NCBI GenBank assembly: GCA_015680685.1
Contig: MNCI01014538.1
Coordinates: 484,286-548,285, forward strand
DNA from: Gnetum montanum
Lineage: Eukaryota; Streptophyta; Gnetopsida; Gnetales; Gnetaceae
DNA: 64,000 nucleotides
Reading direction: 5' to 3'
The notes beneath the pieces are model-generated. The model made no database searches. It saw only the letters and a list, made by a program, of their open reading frames with translations, and was not told the DNA's origin. This document shows positions 1 through 11,000 of this stretch, in pieces. The position numbers and the translations under genes are program-made. Numbering within the stretch: the first letter of the stretch is position 1; each line of letters starts with the position of its first letter.

Positions 1-130
1 TGTTTCCCGAGTGTCATTCACGATGCTCTCAGTTTTCCCCTTCCCTTAACCCTATGACTTATTCAAGTTGTTGTAATTGATGCTCCTTTAATTTCAATAA
101 ATCTTCTTTTCGGGGTCCGACACCCCCCCT
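1..130. other. Unassigned leading sequence
   Basis: No gene is visible. It holds an AATAAA-like stretch followed by a C-rich run, then the repeat array begins. It could be the 3' end of another LTR cut by the window edge, but nothing confirms that. Confidence 0.3.
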
Positions 131-660
131 TATATTTAGTAGGTGTTACTTCCCGAAGTTTCTTTATTTAAAAAAAGTTAAATTTTAATGGATTGAAGTT
201 CTTGTATAAATCAGTCATAAAATTACAAGAGAAATTGATAAAATTACAATAAAATTATAATAAAATGACAAAGAACTAGGTGGAAAATTACAAAAGGTTG
301 AAGATGAAGTATATTTAGTAGGTGTTACTTGCCTCAATTTTACTTGTTTAAAAAAATGTCAAAATTTTATGGGTTGATGTTCTTATACAAATTAGTAATA
401 AAATTACAATGTGATTTGAAATATTATTTTATTTGAGGTAAATAAAATTATAATAAAATGACAAAGAACTAAATAAAAAATAACAAATGGTTAGCGATGA
501 CTTATATATATTAGGTGTTACTTCCCCAAGTTTTCTTTTTTCTTTTTGTTAAAAGTCAAAATTTGATGGGTTGAAGTTCTTATACAAATCAGTAATAAAA
601 TTTCAACATTATAATAGAACTTGATTTAAAAAGAGAAAATAGAAAATGGTCACACATGAG
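131..660. repeat. AT-rich tandem units (about 180-195 bp, three copies)
   Basis: The phrase TATATTTAGTAGGTGTTACTT or a close variant recurs near 131, 310 and 502. Each time it is followed by a T/A-rich run, a 'ttgaagttcttatacaaat' phrase and repeats of 'ataaaattacaa'. The same units reappear at 57910-58420, next to the intact tRNA-Gln gene, so the two regions share an origin. No coding potential is seen. Confidence 0.75.
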
Positions 661-705
661 TTATATTTAATAGGTACAAAAATTGGAAAAGAAAAAATCA
701 ACATA

Positions 706-777
706 AGGTCCTACCAAAATTACAACCTAGGTAGGTGGATTCAAAATCCAAAGTGCTAACCACTACACCATGGAACC
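706..777 (-). pseudogene. Decayed tRNA-Gln copy 1
   Basis: 72 nt, collinear with the intact gene at 58422-58493. The acceptor 5' half, D-arm and TTG anticodon triplet are kept. The T-arm (B box) is heavily substituted, mostly C to T and G to A, so Pol III transcription is unlikely. Confidence 0.85.
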
Positions 778-1131
778 CTACATGTTATTTAAATATGGAT
801 TTAACCTAGGTCACTATCACTAAGAAATGGTCAGAGCCTAGGTCGTTAACAAATGGTTAAACATGAGTTATATATAGCAAGTGCAGAAATCGGAAAAGGA
901 AAATCAACATAAGGTCCTTAGGTCAATATTGCTAACAAATGATCAGATCCCAGATTGCTAACAAATGATCAGATCCCAGATTGCTAACAAATGGAATATG
1001 GATTTAACCTAGGTTACTATCACTAACAAATGGTCACATATGAGTTATATTTAACAAGTGCAGAAATTGGAAAAGAAAAAATCAACATAAGGTCCTTAGG
1101 TTACTTTCGTTAACAAATGGTTAAATCCTAG

Positions 1132-1925
1132 TGATGGGATGTGATATCGCGTACGTGATATTGCATCTTCCCCTGCAATATCGCGTACGCGATATCGCGG
1201 TGCACCGTCATATCTATAAATAAGAGGCGGCTCTTCCTTGTTTCCTCATCCTAGGCTAGACAGTAGGGAAACTCTGGCAGATTGATCACTCCAAAGATAG
1301 AATATTTTCCATGTACCCGCAGTAGTAGTCCTAAAGTGAATGGATCTTTATTCGAGCAAACATTGTACTTGAACATAAGTTTGTGTACGACAATAATTAC
1401 AAGCTTCTTGGATAAACCTTGTAGTGCATGGAATAGGTTAATTAGGATTTATTTATTGTTATTTACTATTTTCCATTTAAATTCCTTATTAGGAATTAAA
1501 TCTTTCTCAACTAGTGCCTCAGTACGACCACTTCAAGCACGTGTGTTACGCGGGGTGATCCCAGCAACGACTAGCGTTTGGTAACCACGGTTGCATTGGT
1601 TCAAGGTATGTACGGTAAGTGGGAACGGATGCTGACGCTAGGTTAATTTAGACATAGTTCGTTAGTTAGAGTTAGTAATTAGTCTCTTCAACCCTTCACC
1701 TCACTAGCATAGGAGATAAAATCGAAAAAGATATAAAAATCATATACCTTAGACTTACTTAACCATACATTGTGAAAAATACAAGTAAGTCTGGGAAGAC
1801 AACGAATAATTAACCTTAAGTGTTCCATGGGGTGTGTAGGCACTTAGTCTGCGGAGTTCGATCGGATCGTGCGTGTTACACTCGTATTCGTATGGTTGAG
1901 TGTATGGGTACCTCGCCACTCATCA
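1132..1925 (+). mobile_element. Solo LTR (family of elements B and E)
   Basis: 794 bp running from TGATGGGA to CACTCATCA, with a perfect 5-bp target duplication CCTAG at 1127-1131 and 1926-1930. No internal sequence is attached, so it is a solo LTR left by LTR-LTR recombination. The U3 part carries two 24-bp near-palindromes (1142-1165 and 1175-1198) and a TATA box (TATAAATA, 1215-1222). The rest matches the LTRs of B and E. It landed inside the tRNA-derived array. The 100-codon open frame inside it (1282-1584) is LTR sequence, not a gene. Confidence 0.92.
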
Positions 1926-2201
1926 CCTAGGTTTCTAACAAATGGTTGGACATGAGTTATATTGAATAAGTGTAGAAATTGAAAATGAAAAAATCAATAG
2001 AAGGTTTCCATGTTGCTATCACCAACAAATGGTCGAATCCCAAGTCGCTAACAAATGGTCAGACATGAGTTATATTTAACAGGTGTAGAAATAAAAAAAG
2101 AAAAAATCAAGAGGAGGTCCCCAAGTCACTATCTTTAACAAATGGTTGAACATGAGTTATATTTAATAGGTGCAAAAATTGGAAAAGGAAAAATCAACAT
2201 A

Positions 2202-2273
2202 ATGTCCCATTAGGATTTGAAGCCAAGTTGCTAGATTTAAGGTTTAGAGTGCTAAGCACTACATCATGAAATC
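2202..2273 (-). pseudogene. Decayed tRNA-Gln copy 2
   Basis: 72 nt and collinear with the intact gene, but with many transitions, including in the anticodon stem and acceptor stem. Folding and function are improbable. Confidence 0.75.
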
Positions 2274-2568
2274 CTACATGTTATCTAAGTATGGATTTAA
2301 CCTAAGTTGCTATCACTAACCAATGATGTAATTCAAGATCATTAACAAATGGTTGAACATGAGTTATATTTAATGGATGCAGAAATTAGAAAAGAAAAAA
2401 AATCAACAAAAGGTTTCTCGGTCGCTATCGTTAACAAATGGTTAGACCCACACTCACTAACAAGTGGTTGGACACAAGTTATATTTAATAGGTGCAAAAA
2501 TCGGATAAGAAAAAAATCAAGAGTTATATTTAACAGCTGTAGAAATTAGAAAAGAAAAAATCAACATA

Positions 2569-2637
2569 ATGTCTAACTAGGATTCAAACCCAAGTTGAAT
2601 TCAAAGTCCAGAGTGGTAATCACTACACCATGGAACC
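2569..2637 (-). pseudogene. Decayed tRNA-Gln copy 3
   Basis: About 69 nt. A 3-nt deletion lies between the anticodon stem and the T-arm. The anticodon loop and 5' acceptor half are still close to the intact gene. Confidence 0.8.
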
Positions 2638-2918
2638 CTTCATGTTATTTAAATATAGATTTAATTGAGGTCATTATCATTAACAAATGGTTGAATCCCA
2701 GGTTGCTAACAAATGGTCTAACATGAATTATATTTAATAGGTACAAAAATTGAAAAAAAAATCAACATAAGGTTTCCAAGTTGCTGTTGCTAACAAATGG
2801 TTAGATACAAGTTATATTTAACATGTGTAGAAATGGTTGAATCCCAGGTCATTAAAAAATGGTCAAACATGACTTATATTTAATAGGTGCAAAAATTAGA
2901 AAAGAAAAAATCAACATA

Positions 2919-2970
2919 AGTTCCCATTGGGATTTGAACATAAGTTGTAGAATTCAATGTCTAGAGTGTT
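2919..2970 (-). pseudogene. Truncated tRNA-Gln copy 4
   Basis: Only the 3' half to the anticodon arm of the tRNA is recognisable. The 5' half (D-arm and acceptor) is replaced by the 'attgctaacaaatg' spacer phrase. Confidence 0.65.
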
Positions 2971-3067
2971 ATTGCTAACAAATGATTGGACCCTAGGTCG
3001 CTAACAAATGGTTGAACATGAGTTATATTTAACAAGTGCAAAAATTGGAAAAGAAAAAATCAACATA

Positions 3068-3139
3068 AGATCCCACCAGAATTCAAATCGAGGTCACTAG
3101 ATTCAAAGTTCAAAGTGCTAACCAATGCACCATGGAACC
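3068..3139 (-). pseudogene. Decayed tRNA-Gln copy 5
   Basis: 72 nt, full length, TTG anticodon kept. The B box has changed from GGTTCGAATCC to GATTTGAATTC, all by transitions, which is the pattern of CpG loss in methylated DNA. Confidence 0.83.
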
Positions 3140-3624
3140 CTACATGTTATTTAAATTTGGATTTAACCCAGGTCACTATCACTTACAAATGATTAGATCT
3201 TAGGTTGCTGATAAATGGTCGAACATGAGTTATATTTAATAGGTGTAGAAATTGGAAAAGAAAAAATCAACATGAGGTCCCCAAGTCACTATCGCTAATC
3301 AATGGTCAGATCTTAGGTCATTATGAAATGGTAGGAGATTAGTTATATTTAATAGGTGCAGAAATGGTTAGATCCTAGATCACTAACAAGTGGTTGAACA
3401 TGATTTATATTTAATAGGTGTAGAAATAGTTGGATCCTAGGTCACTAACAAATGGTCGGACATGAGTTATATTTAATAAGTGTAGAAATTGGAAGAGAAA
3501 AAATCAACATAAGGTCCCCAAGTCATTATCACTAACAAATGGTCAAACCCTAAGTCACTAACAAATGATCATATATGAGTTATATTTAATAGGTGCAAAA
3601 ATTAAAAAAGAAAAAATCAACATA

Positions 3625-3695
3625 AGTTCCCACTAGGATTCAAACCTGAGTCACTAAATTCAAATTCTAGAGTGCTACCACTACACCATGGAACC
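3625..3695 (-). pseudogene. Decayed tRNA-Gln copy 6
   Basis: About 71 nt with a one-base loss in the D-arm side. It is otherwise collinear with the intact gene and shows several transitions in the anticodon and T-arms. Confidence 0.8.
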
Positions 3696-3830
3696 CTATA
3701 TGTTATTTAAATTTGAATTTAACACAAGTTGCTATTGCTAACAAATGGTCGATCCTTAGGTTACTAACAAATTATTAAACATAAGTTATATTTAATAGGT
3801 ATAGAAATTGGCAAATAAAAAATCAACATA

Positions 3831-3858
3831 AGGTTCCATCGGGCTTCGAACCTAGGCC
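3831..3858 (-). pseudogene. Truncated tRNA-Gln copy 7 at array end
   Basis: Only the T-arm and 3' acceptor part remain, with the TTCGAA core intact. Similarity stops abruptly at about 3858, which marks the right-hand edge of the array and a breakpoint with unrelated sequence. Confidence 0.7.
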
Positions 3859-4329
3859 TTGAAAGGTGGGGATAGGCATTGAGGAGGCCTCAACTCACAC
3901 TACTAAAAGAGTCTTTTGTTGAAGACTTGAAAAGTGAGTTCGAGTGGGGACCTCAAGAGTTATTTCCATCTAAGAGGGATGCTTGAATTCCTTGCTTCTT
4001 GAACCAATGAAAGCTTATAGAGGAATTCAAGTTGTTGTTGAGCTTGGCAAAAGGTCCTTAAGGGGTTCTTTGGAAAGGATGCCCTTACATCCAAAATGGA
4101 GAACTTGCTCTGAGGTGCTTAACTTAGCCATTTGAGTGGGGTCCTTGAGTTCCTCTTTCTAAATGCTATTTACTACTTATATGTTCCTAGTGACTCCTTG
4201 TTAGTTTGTTAATTGTTGTAGTTAGAATAGGACTTGTGCATATCTCTTCCTTGATTGTAGGCTAGCATTGTTGCTTAGTTGTCATTTCGTTATAGTTTTT
4301 TGTTAAGTTACTAATAAAACCTATTTTTA
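3859..4329. other. Unassigned sequence between array and LTR H
   Basis: No gene is recognised. The plus strand shows a short protein-like open stretch near 3960-4130, but no motif can be named. It may be internal retroelement sequence lying 5' of LTR H. Confidence 0.3.
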
Positions 4330-4596
4330 ATGAGCTACAATATCATAACTATGATATTACATTTATTGTATTGTATCTACAACATCATAGCCTTGCATAT
4401 GTCATTGTTGGTGCGATGTAGCAGGTCCTAGTCACCCTTATAAATACTAACACTTGGTCACATGGAACATATGAACTTTCATTATAGTCTTAGGGAAACT
4501 CTTGCAGTTTGTTTTCATAGTTACACTTAGCAATAGAGTGAATATTGGCAGTGTGGTGTTGAATAGTTAAACAAAATCTTTATTTGAGTGCATTGT
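4330..4596 (+). mobile_element. LTR H, left part (split by element F)
   Basis: A plus-strand LTR fragment. It has an imperfect palindromic pair around AATATCATA/TATGATATT, a TATA-like CTTATAAATAC near 4440, then GGGAAACTCTTGCAG and 'atctttatttgagtg', phrases that match the R/U5 side of the B/E LTRs. It stops where F begins (4597). The missing 3' part fits 48981-49503. The start is placed at a TG near 4330 by inspection only. Confidence 0.5.
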
Positions 4597-5521
4597 TGAT
4601 GAGTGGTGGAGTAATATAGCACCTAACCATACGAGATATGAGTGTTCACACACAATCTTAGTCAAATTTAGTGGATAAGGAAATGTAATTATGTGAGTAA
4701 TTGGTTAGAGTTCATGATTTTTGTCTTCCCATGTGAGGTAGTAAATTCAATGCATATGGTTTAACTCACGATAAAGTATATGATCTATTGATGTTGTGGG
4801 GCCATGATTCTCCTAGTGAACATGAAGTAAATGGAAAATAAAGGTAGTAGTTTCTAAATATAAGTAGTAGTAAACAAATCTAATCTCTCCTAAGTGATGA
4901 GAAGTTGGTCTTAACATTCCATTCACACCTTGAACTTCATGTAACTACTCTTGGGATTATCAAGTACCACACTACTAGGCATACCAAGTGATAGTACTAC
5001 TAGGTTACCAAGCAATTACACTTAAGTGTTTGAGATCAATCGTACTCATTCCACTTAAACAACATGATTAGTAAAATGCAATGAAAGTAAATCAGTAACT
5101 AATAAAAATTGTAAACATTAAGCTAAGTGAAAATAGTAAAATTATTCTACGTGTAAGCAATAAAGACTAAGTGATTCTACAATGATGTAGAGTAATCTCA
5201 ATCTTTATTTTCAGGAATGAAACATGTCCAAGTACATTCCACTCGAATAAATATTTTGTTCAATTACAAACCATCACATTGCAAGCATAGACTCCTAAGT
5301 GCTAAGGGCTAAAATTGAAAAAACAAACTAATGTAATTTCACTAAGTGTGAAATGAAACTATGTGTGGACAGTGCACCTAAGTGTTGTATTTATAAGCCC
5401 ACATGCATTTGCAATATTAGATACACAACATCATATCTTATGCCTTGATATCAGGGATGTGATATCACAACTCCAATATCGGATACCCAATAACATTACC
5501 AATGAAAAACTTGATTCATCA
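4597..5521 (-). mobile_element. Element F 3' LTR
   Basis: 925 bp from TGATGAGTGG to GATTCATCA. It shares phrases throughout with the sequence starting at 41123 (for example 'acctaaccata', 'gtaattat', 'tagtaaattcaatg'). In minus-strand sense it has a TATA-like CTTATAAATAC (around 5390) and GATATC-type palindromes at about 5448-5485. A purine tract (GTCATGGGGCA on the minus strand) abuts it at 5522-5535, as expected for the priming site of plus-strand synthesis. Confidence 0.85.
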
Positions 5522-5599
5522 TGCCCCATGACTGATTTAAAACTCATCCTAGAGTTAAAGAAAATGAGAATGGAGTTCCTTACAAAATTGAAAGGTAGA

Positions 5600-8500
5600 T
5601 TTACATGACACTCAGTCTTATATACATGACTCTCTAATGCTACAGTGGAGTTTACAAAAATGACACATTTCATGACATGACAATTTTGCAAAAAGAACAA
5701 AATTGACAAAACAAGATGTAGCTTTATGTTATTCCAGGTGTGGGTGGCTCTTCCATTGATTGCTTCCCTTTATCATCAAGCTTCTAGAATTTTTACCAGT
5801 TGAGAAGAACATGAAGTTTTTCCTCTTCCATTCTAGGATCATGAACTGTCCATGCTGATGAACCAATGTTTGGCAGAATAGACACATCCCATGAGCATGG
5901 CCATTGTGGAAACATTTGGTTTGCTTTGACATACTAGGCTACGAATTACCTTCTCTCTTCCTCAAATGCTTTGGCCTATTCTCCTAATTCATGATAGTTT
6001 GATAGCCTTTTGGCCAAATTTGCTACTACATCTTTCTGCCCATGGTATCCAACCTTTACTACTTCTAGTTTAGAGTTTTCCACTTGAAGTTTCCATAAGG
6101 CATCTTTATGGTCTACAAAATTTTTCTCATTTAATGTATTAGTGGTTGCTACTTATTATTCTAATTCATTTTGGGCCTACCTGCTGTTAACATGGCCAAG
6201 TTAGCATAACGTAGGTTAGATAACATCATGTACTCTTTCAAATCCTCAATTTGCAAGTCTTTATTTTTCACTTTTGCTTAGTGGACAAGGGCATAGCTAT
6301 CTAGGATGGATTGCCAATAAGGATTTTGCATTAATATGGAACTGATTCTGGCCTTTGCCATTTGGGTTTTTTTCTTGTTGATTTGTTTGTACATGCCCAC
6401 CTAGTCTTGGAAGTGTTCCTTGAGCCTTTCATATTTTTTTGCCTCATTTTTCCATGTGCTAATTTCAATGATTAATTTTTATTGGATGGTGTGTACCTCC
6501 TCCATAGAGAGTATTTTATTTTCTCTTGCGAGGTGGCTATTATCCTAGTTGACCCTCACCAATTGTTCCCTTAACTAGTGGATACTCTCTTCTAAGATGT
6601 TTTTTTGTTTCCCCACAGTGGTCAATCTCAGGTTGTTAACAACAAGTTACATGTTTTCTTCTTAAACTATAGTAAGTGCCTTTACATGTGCATATGTCTA
6701 TGCTTTAGCTACAGAGGCATTCCATACCACTTTCTTTTTCTCATCTACCAATTGTTTATTTTTCTTAATCAATTTGCTAATCTGCTCTATTCTAAATTGC
6801 TCAAGCTTGTCAAGTGCAACAAATTGTATGGAATATCTCCTTGCAACTCTTAGGGCTATGAGATCTTCTTGTAGTTTCAAAAATTTTGCTTCTACATGCT
6901 CTACCTTGTTCTCTATTATGACTAACTTTCCTTTGATAGCTATGAGTTCAGATTGCACTATAGACACATCACTGGGGATGTCCAAGAATGTTATCATTTC
7001 TTATCCTATTTGTAGTAGCCTATCAAGCACATCCTCATGATCAACAAGAGCCATTGAGGTTCCAACTAACATTTGAGCATCTCATGCTCTAGTTAGATCT
7101 ACTAATGATACAACAAGTACATTGAATGTTTTACTAATGTGATCGATGATTACCTATGTTGCTCCCACTGCATCCTAGTGCTACATTACCACAATTGTGG
7201 CTTCTTCCTTGGTCTATAGCACCACTTGAAATGATGTAGTGTTCCCAGAGATCTATTGTGATCATACCTCTTCTCTTGACTACAATGAAATCTATCCACT
7301 TGATAGATCAATGGAGACTATGGGTTTGATGGCATTATCAATAACTTATATAGATTGGCCTCTTCTCTAGTTCCCTAGCTAATTATTTCTACAATTTTTT
7401 GTAGATGGATCATTGAAGATTTGTAATCTTATGACGATAGTAGTGGGACTTGTGGTTGTTGTTGTCCTTGTTGTTAGCTAAAAGACCCTGCTTTTTCTTA
7501 TTCCTACCATTGCTCTTATTGTTACCCTTGTTCTTGTTCTTTCTCTTACTTCTCACCATGACCCTTCCTTCGTGGAGTTGGTTCTAGCAACTCAGCATAT
7601 GAAGCATTTTGGGCTCTCCTAGAAACATCATTAGTGTATCCCAAGATTCTAGCTTGCTTGCATAGCTTCTTAATAAGGTTAGGAAATAGAAGTATTGGCT
7701 TCCTTGCCTTCTTCTATTCAAATTGCCTTTGGATTTTCATGAAGTATAGTTGTTCAAGGTTGGCATTATGTTTGCCCATCAAAATTGCACTACATCTAGT
7801 TGCATAAGTTAATAGTCGATTGAGTCCTTTAGTTGGGAATAGGTGATAAGTGCTAATTTTAAAGTATATTCTCTCTTCTAGAGTTTGCTCATGCTAGCCT
7901 TTATCTATTTTTCCATAAGCTTTTTTTAGCCATAACTTTTTGGTTTCAGGATCAAATTGGGTGGATCGATGTGCTATGTGAGCCCCTTTGTTGGGTATGT
8001 TCAGAGCTTCTACAATTACCTTGATTGAGAATGACATTTAGATTCCTCCAATGTTGACAATAGTACCCTCTTACTTGTTGTGCCAAAATTAATAAGTTTT
8101 TCCAAGGTACCATTCACCATTCTATGATAGGATAGGCCATAATGGTGATTCTTGGAATTGTGTTCCTACTGCTTCAAGAACAAATTCCATAAATGGACCA
8201 AAGTTTATTTCCATAATCATCATGGTCAGGATGGATCTTTCTTGAATTTCTTGGAGTCAATCTTATGACAATGTGAGGTGTTGTCCTTCAACTTATGATT
8301 CATTTTCCTCTCCTTGGGTTGATTGTATTGTAGTAGGAGTGTCTTGATATGCTAGATAATTATGCTTCCTACTCCTTATGTTCTAGTTCGTGGCCTCCAT
8401 TTTGGCCTCTACCTTGGCCTCTTGGTTGTTTACTTACTCCTTGTGAAGGTCATCCTTGTGCTACTCCTCTTCTTGGGGCCATCTACAATCATTAAGGAAT

Positions 8501-8640
8501 TGGAATTACTAAGGTTTTTCTATGTATTCTTAATGGTTTCATACCTTACTCATACCCTTAGTTTCATTCAGTTCTTAGTTACTAAGATTGCAAAGTTAGA
8601 AAATTTTCAAAAAGTTACCTCATAAGTATTAATCTTTTAA
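5600..8640 (-). pseudogene. Decayed 3' reading frame of element F (possible plant-transposon domain)
   Basis: The minus strand has broken but protein-like frames. A 99-residue coiled-coil-like stretch (6997-6698) is rich in Lys, Glu and Leu. A Cys/His-rich piece near 5930-5730 has spacing like a zinc-binding segment. Near 7700-7600 the frame reads PILLFPNLIKKLCKQ, which resembles the 'putative plant transposon protein' region found in some Athila-type elements; I infer that from memory of the family. Basic tails follow. There are many stops. This block has no counterpart in B or E, so it is either an extra ORF of F or part of a further insertion. A function cannot be assigned. Confidence 0.45.
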
Positions 8641-9120
8641 TAACCCTTCATAATTTCTCATTTTGTCCTTATGTATGATGGTTATTGGTTCTTAAGATCA
8701 TTAATTGAGTGTTTTGTCTTTAGTATGTTTAATTATTCTTTAAAATTTCCAATTATCTCTTCATAATTACCCTTAAAGTACCTTCCATGCATTTTCAAAA
8801 AATTGGCTCAAACTTTCCTCACTAGCACTTCCCCATAACTAAGTTAAGTGCTCCATGATCCAATAAGTTCAAGAATCACAAAAATTGGAGTGATATTGAT
8901 TGAGATATGGCTTAGGGAAGCTGGGAGGTCAAAGATTACTTTAGAAAAGAAAAATGTGAAAAACTTTCCCAACTCCTCGCCTATATATAGGTTTTGAGGG
9001 ACTTGATATCGGGGATCCTATATCAATGTAGACTTGATATCGGTGACTCAATATCAGAGCCCAAGAAAATGAATTTTTCATGAGGATTAGATGGAAAAAA
9101 TTGATTCATTTGGATTTTTG
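8641..9120 (-). other. U3-like segment inside element F
   Basis: It contains CCTATATATAGG (about 8984-8995) followed by GATATCGG-type repeats (9006-9055). This is the order seen in the minus-strand U3 of the neighbouring LTRs (TATA, then GATATC palindromes toward the LTR tip). No clear TGATG/CATCA ends were found, so it may be a truncated LTR or a diverged relative. Confidence 0.4.
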
Positions 9121-9701
9121 AAAGAATTTAAGGTAGTTCAGAGGGTTTTGATGATGAAAATATGCTTATTTTTGTCAAAAATCCATCATTGAAAGTTCAT
9201 AGAGAAGGAATCTCATGCTACAAAAGTTCATAGGTTGGCTAAGAAGGGTAATGAATTCATATTTGCAGAATGGAGAGTGTAAGTATAATGGGAAGTGTTT
9301 ATTAATATTTGGAAGGTTTAAGGTGATGTAGAATTATTTTGCAGGTATAAGATACAATAGTTATATAAGTGGATCTATCCCAAAGCAGGCTTCAGCCCTT
9401 AATGCCCTTGTATAACCATGCCTAGAAGTGTCATTAGGCACTTAAGGAGTTGAATGTATCACATACATGTTTTGCAAAACACACATGTTAATACCACCAA
9501 TTCAAAAAGATAACATCATGTTAAAAAAAAATCATAAGTTATGACTATTCAAATAGTGAGATGAAATGGGCTTAGAAAGAATTGTAAAAATTGAGATGTG
9601 AGGTGTCTTACCATTGGCATAATGAATTCTTATGTTTTATTAGTGGTTAATGTAATCATTAGTCTTTCTATCCAAGATTGAAACTAAGTCCAGACCACAT
9701 T
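9121..9701 (-). other. 3' untranslated region of element F, part 1
   Basis: Non-coding. It includes a stretch near 9370-9420 that matches the 3' region of E near 43225-43270 (the 'ccccaaagtaggctcatgc' block of E) and another near 9670-9701 that matches E near 43500. It is therefore the retroelement 3' region, continued at 10554-11000. Confidence 0.55.
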
Positions 9702-10553
9702 TGATGAGTGGCGAGGTACCCCATATGCCCAACCATACGAATCACAAGCACTCATGCACAATCCAATCAAATTTCATGGATGGGACTAGTTGTGGCATCT
9801 AGATTGTTATTCCTTGATCGCAGTTTTTTGTCTTCCCACTTGGACTAGTGGTAGCTTTGTCATGTATGGTTTAGTCCAAAGTGAGGCATATGATTCTTGA
9901 TGTTTTTTCGACCTTAGGCTACTCCTAATGACAATAAAGAAATCAATTATTTATCTAATTAACAATAACAAGTAAAATCTAAACTAGCCTATAAGCGATG
10001 AGTGTTTGTGCCTAGCTTGTTGTACACATCCTGAACCCATGTATCCACTACTAGGATTACCAAGTGCTATGCTATTAGGCAAACTAAGCAATAAAGCTAC
10101 TAGGATTATCAAGCAGAGACATGTTTATGCTCAAAAATGGTTGTGTTCATTCCACCAATTTAGTAACATGCATGAAAATGTAAATATTAACTAAGTACAT
10201 GAAACATAAATTATATGGAAAGTAAATTTAACCTAAGTCAAAGTGTTGTAATAAATAAGAATCAATCTTGATCTTATTGCCATTCATGGAATGTGTCCAG
10301 GTACATTGCCACTCAAATAAGACATCATACAATTGACTTAGATCCACATTGTGGGCACTCACTGACTATTCTCTAAGACTATGGAATAAAACTATAAGAG
10401 TTTTACTACTCTATTGACCAAATAATGCTAATTCATGGTGGGAGCATGTGTATTTATAGACTTTATTGTGGAGCTACGTCGATGCAGCCTCATAAACGCA
10501 GAAAATGCTACATCGACGAGGGTCCATCGATATGACAGTTTCATGCTTCATCA
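9702..10553 (-). mobile_element. Solo LTR D
   Basis: 852 bp from TGATGAGTGG to GCTTCATCA, with a perfect 5-bp target duplication ACATT at 9697-9701 and 10554-10558. In minus-strand sense it has a TATA box (TCTATAAATACAC, about 10450) and a U3 with CGTCGATG/CATCGACG palindromic modules near 10477-10530. No primer site or purine tract adjoins it, so it is a solo LTR. Removing it rejoins retroelement 3' sequence that matches E around 43500-43560. Confidence 0.9.
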
Positions 10554-11000
10554 ACATTCCAATGACATTGCATTGTTTCATCTCTTGGAATTACAATTGT
10601 AAGACCATCAATGTTACAAAAGGTATTGTCACTTGGCATATTGTCCAAGGAAGGAGTTTTATTAATGGTAATTTATTTTTATGTTTACTTTTTTGAGAAG
10701 TTTCCTACCTTCAGGAACAGGTAACATGTCTTTCTTGTGGAATCCCCAAAAATTTATTTTGTACTCTTTTATTTTTATTTGTGTTAACCTTTTTGAGGTA
10801 GCACTTATTTTACTCTTACTTCCATTTTTCATTAGATCTACAAGGATATAATACAAGCTTAGTAACATGATAAAACTTATAATAATAATCCAAAAGGAAT
10901 CTTTACATTCCCACTTGGTTTTTCACTTTTCAATCTAGGCATAATACTTACAAGTTTATTCTTAGTTGTATGATGGAAAAGAATATCATTATGGCAATGG
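10554..11000 (-). other. 3' untranslated region of element F, part 2
   Basis: It continues the F 3' region between solo LTR D and element A. No motif-bearing gene is present; a 68-codon minus-strand frame (10868-10662) has no recognised similarity. Confidence 0.5.

Larger units (their letters stand above)
661..3858. repeat. tRNA-Gln-derived tandem repeat array
   Basis: A unit recurs many times: a 'gagttatatttaataggtgc' phrase, then 'gaaattggaaaagaaaaaat', then either a 72-bp tRNA-Gln-like block or a direct jump to 'caagtcactatcactaac', then 'aaatggt' phrases. Seven units keep all or part of the tRNA block on the minus strand, and many short units lack it. The A-run before each tRNA block is, on the minus strand, a T-run where a Pol III terminator would lie. 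The array is interrupted by a solo LTR at 1132-1925. It ends at about 3858 in the middle of a tRNA-like copy, where unrelated sequence begins. Whether this is a satellite-like expansion of a tRNA locus or a tRNA-derived SINE cluster is not settled; head-to-tail tandem order favours the former. Confidence 0.8.

Noticed and set aside
1282-1584. 100-codon plus-strand open frame
   Set aside because: It lies inside the solo LTR (R/U5 part) and is not preserved in the sister LTRs.
661-3858. CRISPR-like appearance of regularly repeated phrases
   Set aside because: The spacers are themselves repeats, the phrases are degenerate, and the context is plant nuclear DNA; it is a tRNA-derived tandem array.
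5431-5709. 92-codon minus-strand frame and overlapping plus frame in the 3' LTR of F
   Set aside because: Both lie in LTR and purine-tract sequence and are not conserved in the 5' LTR.
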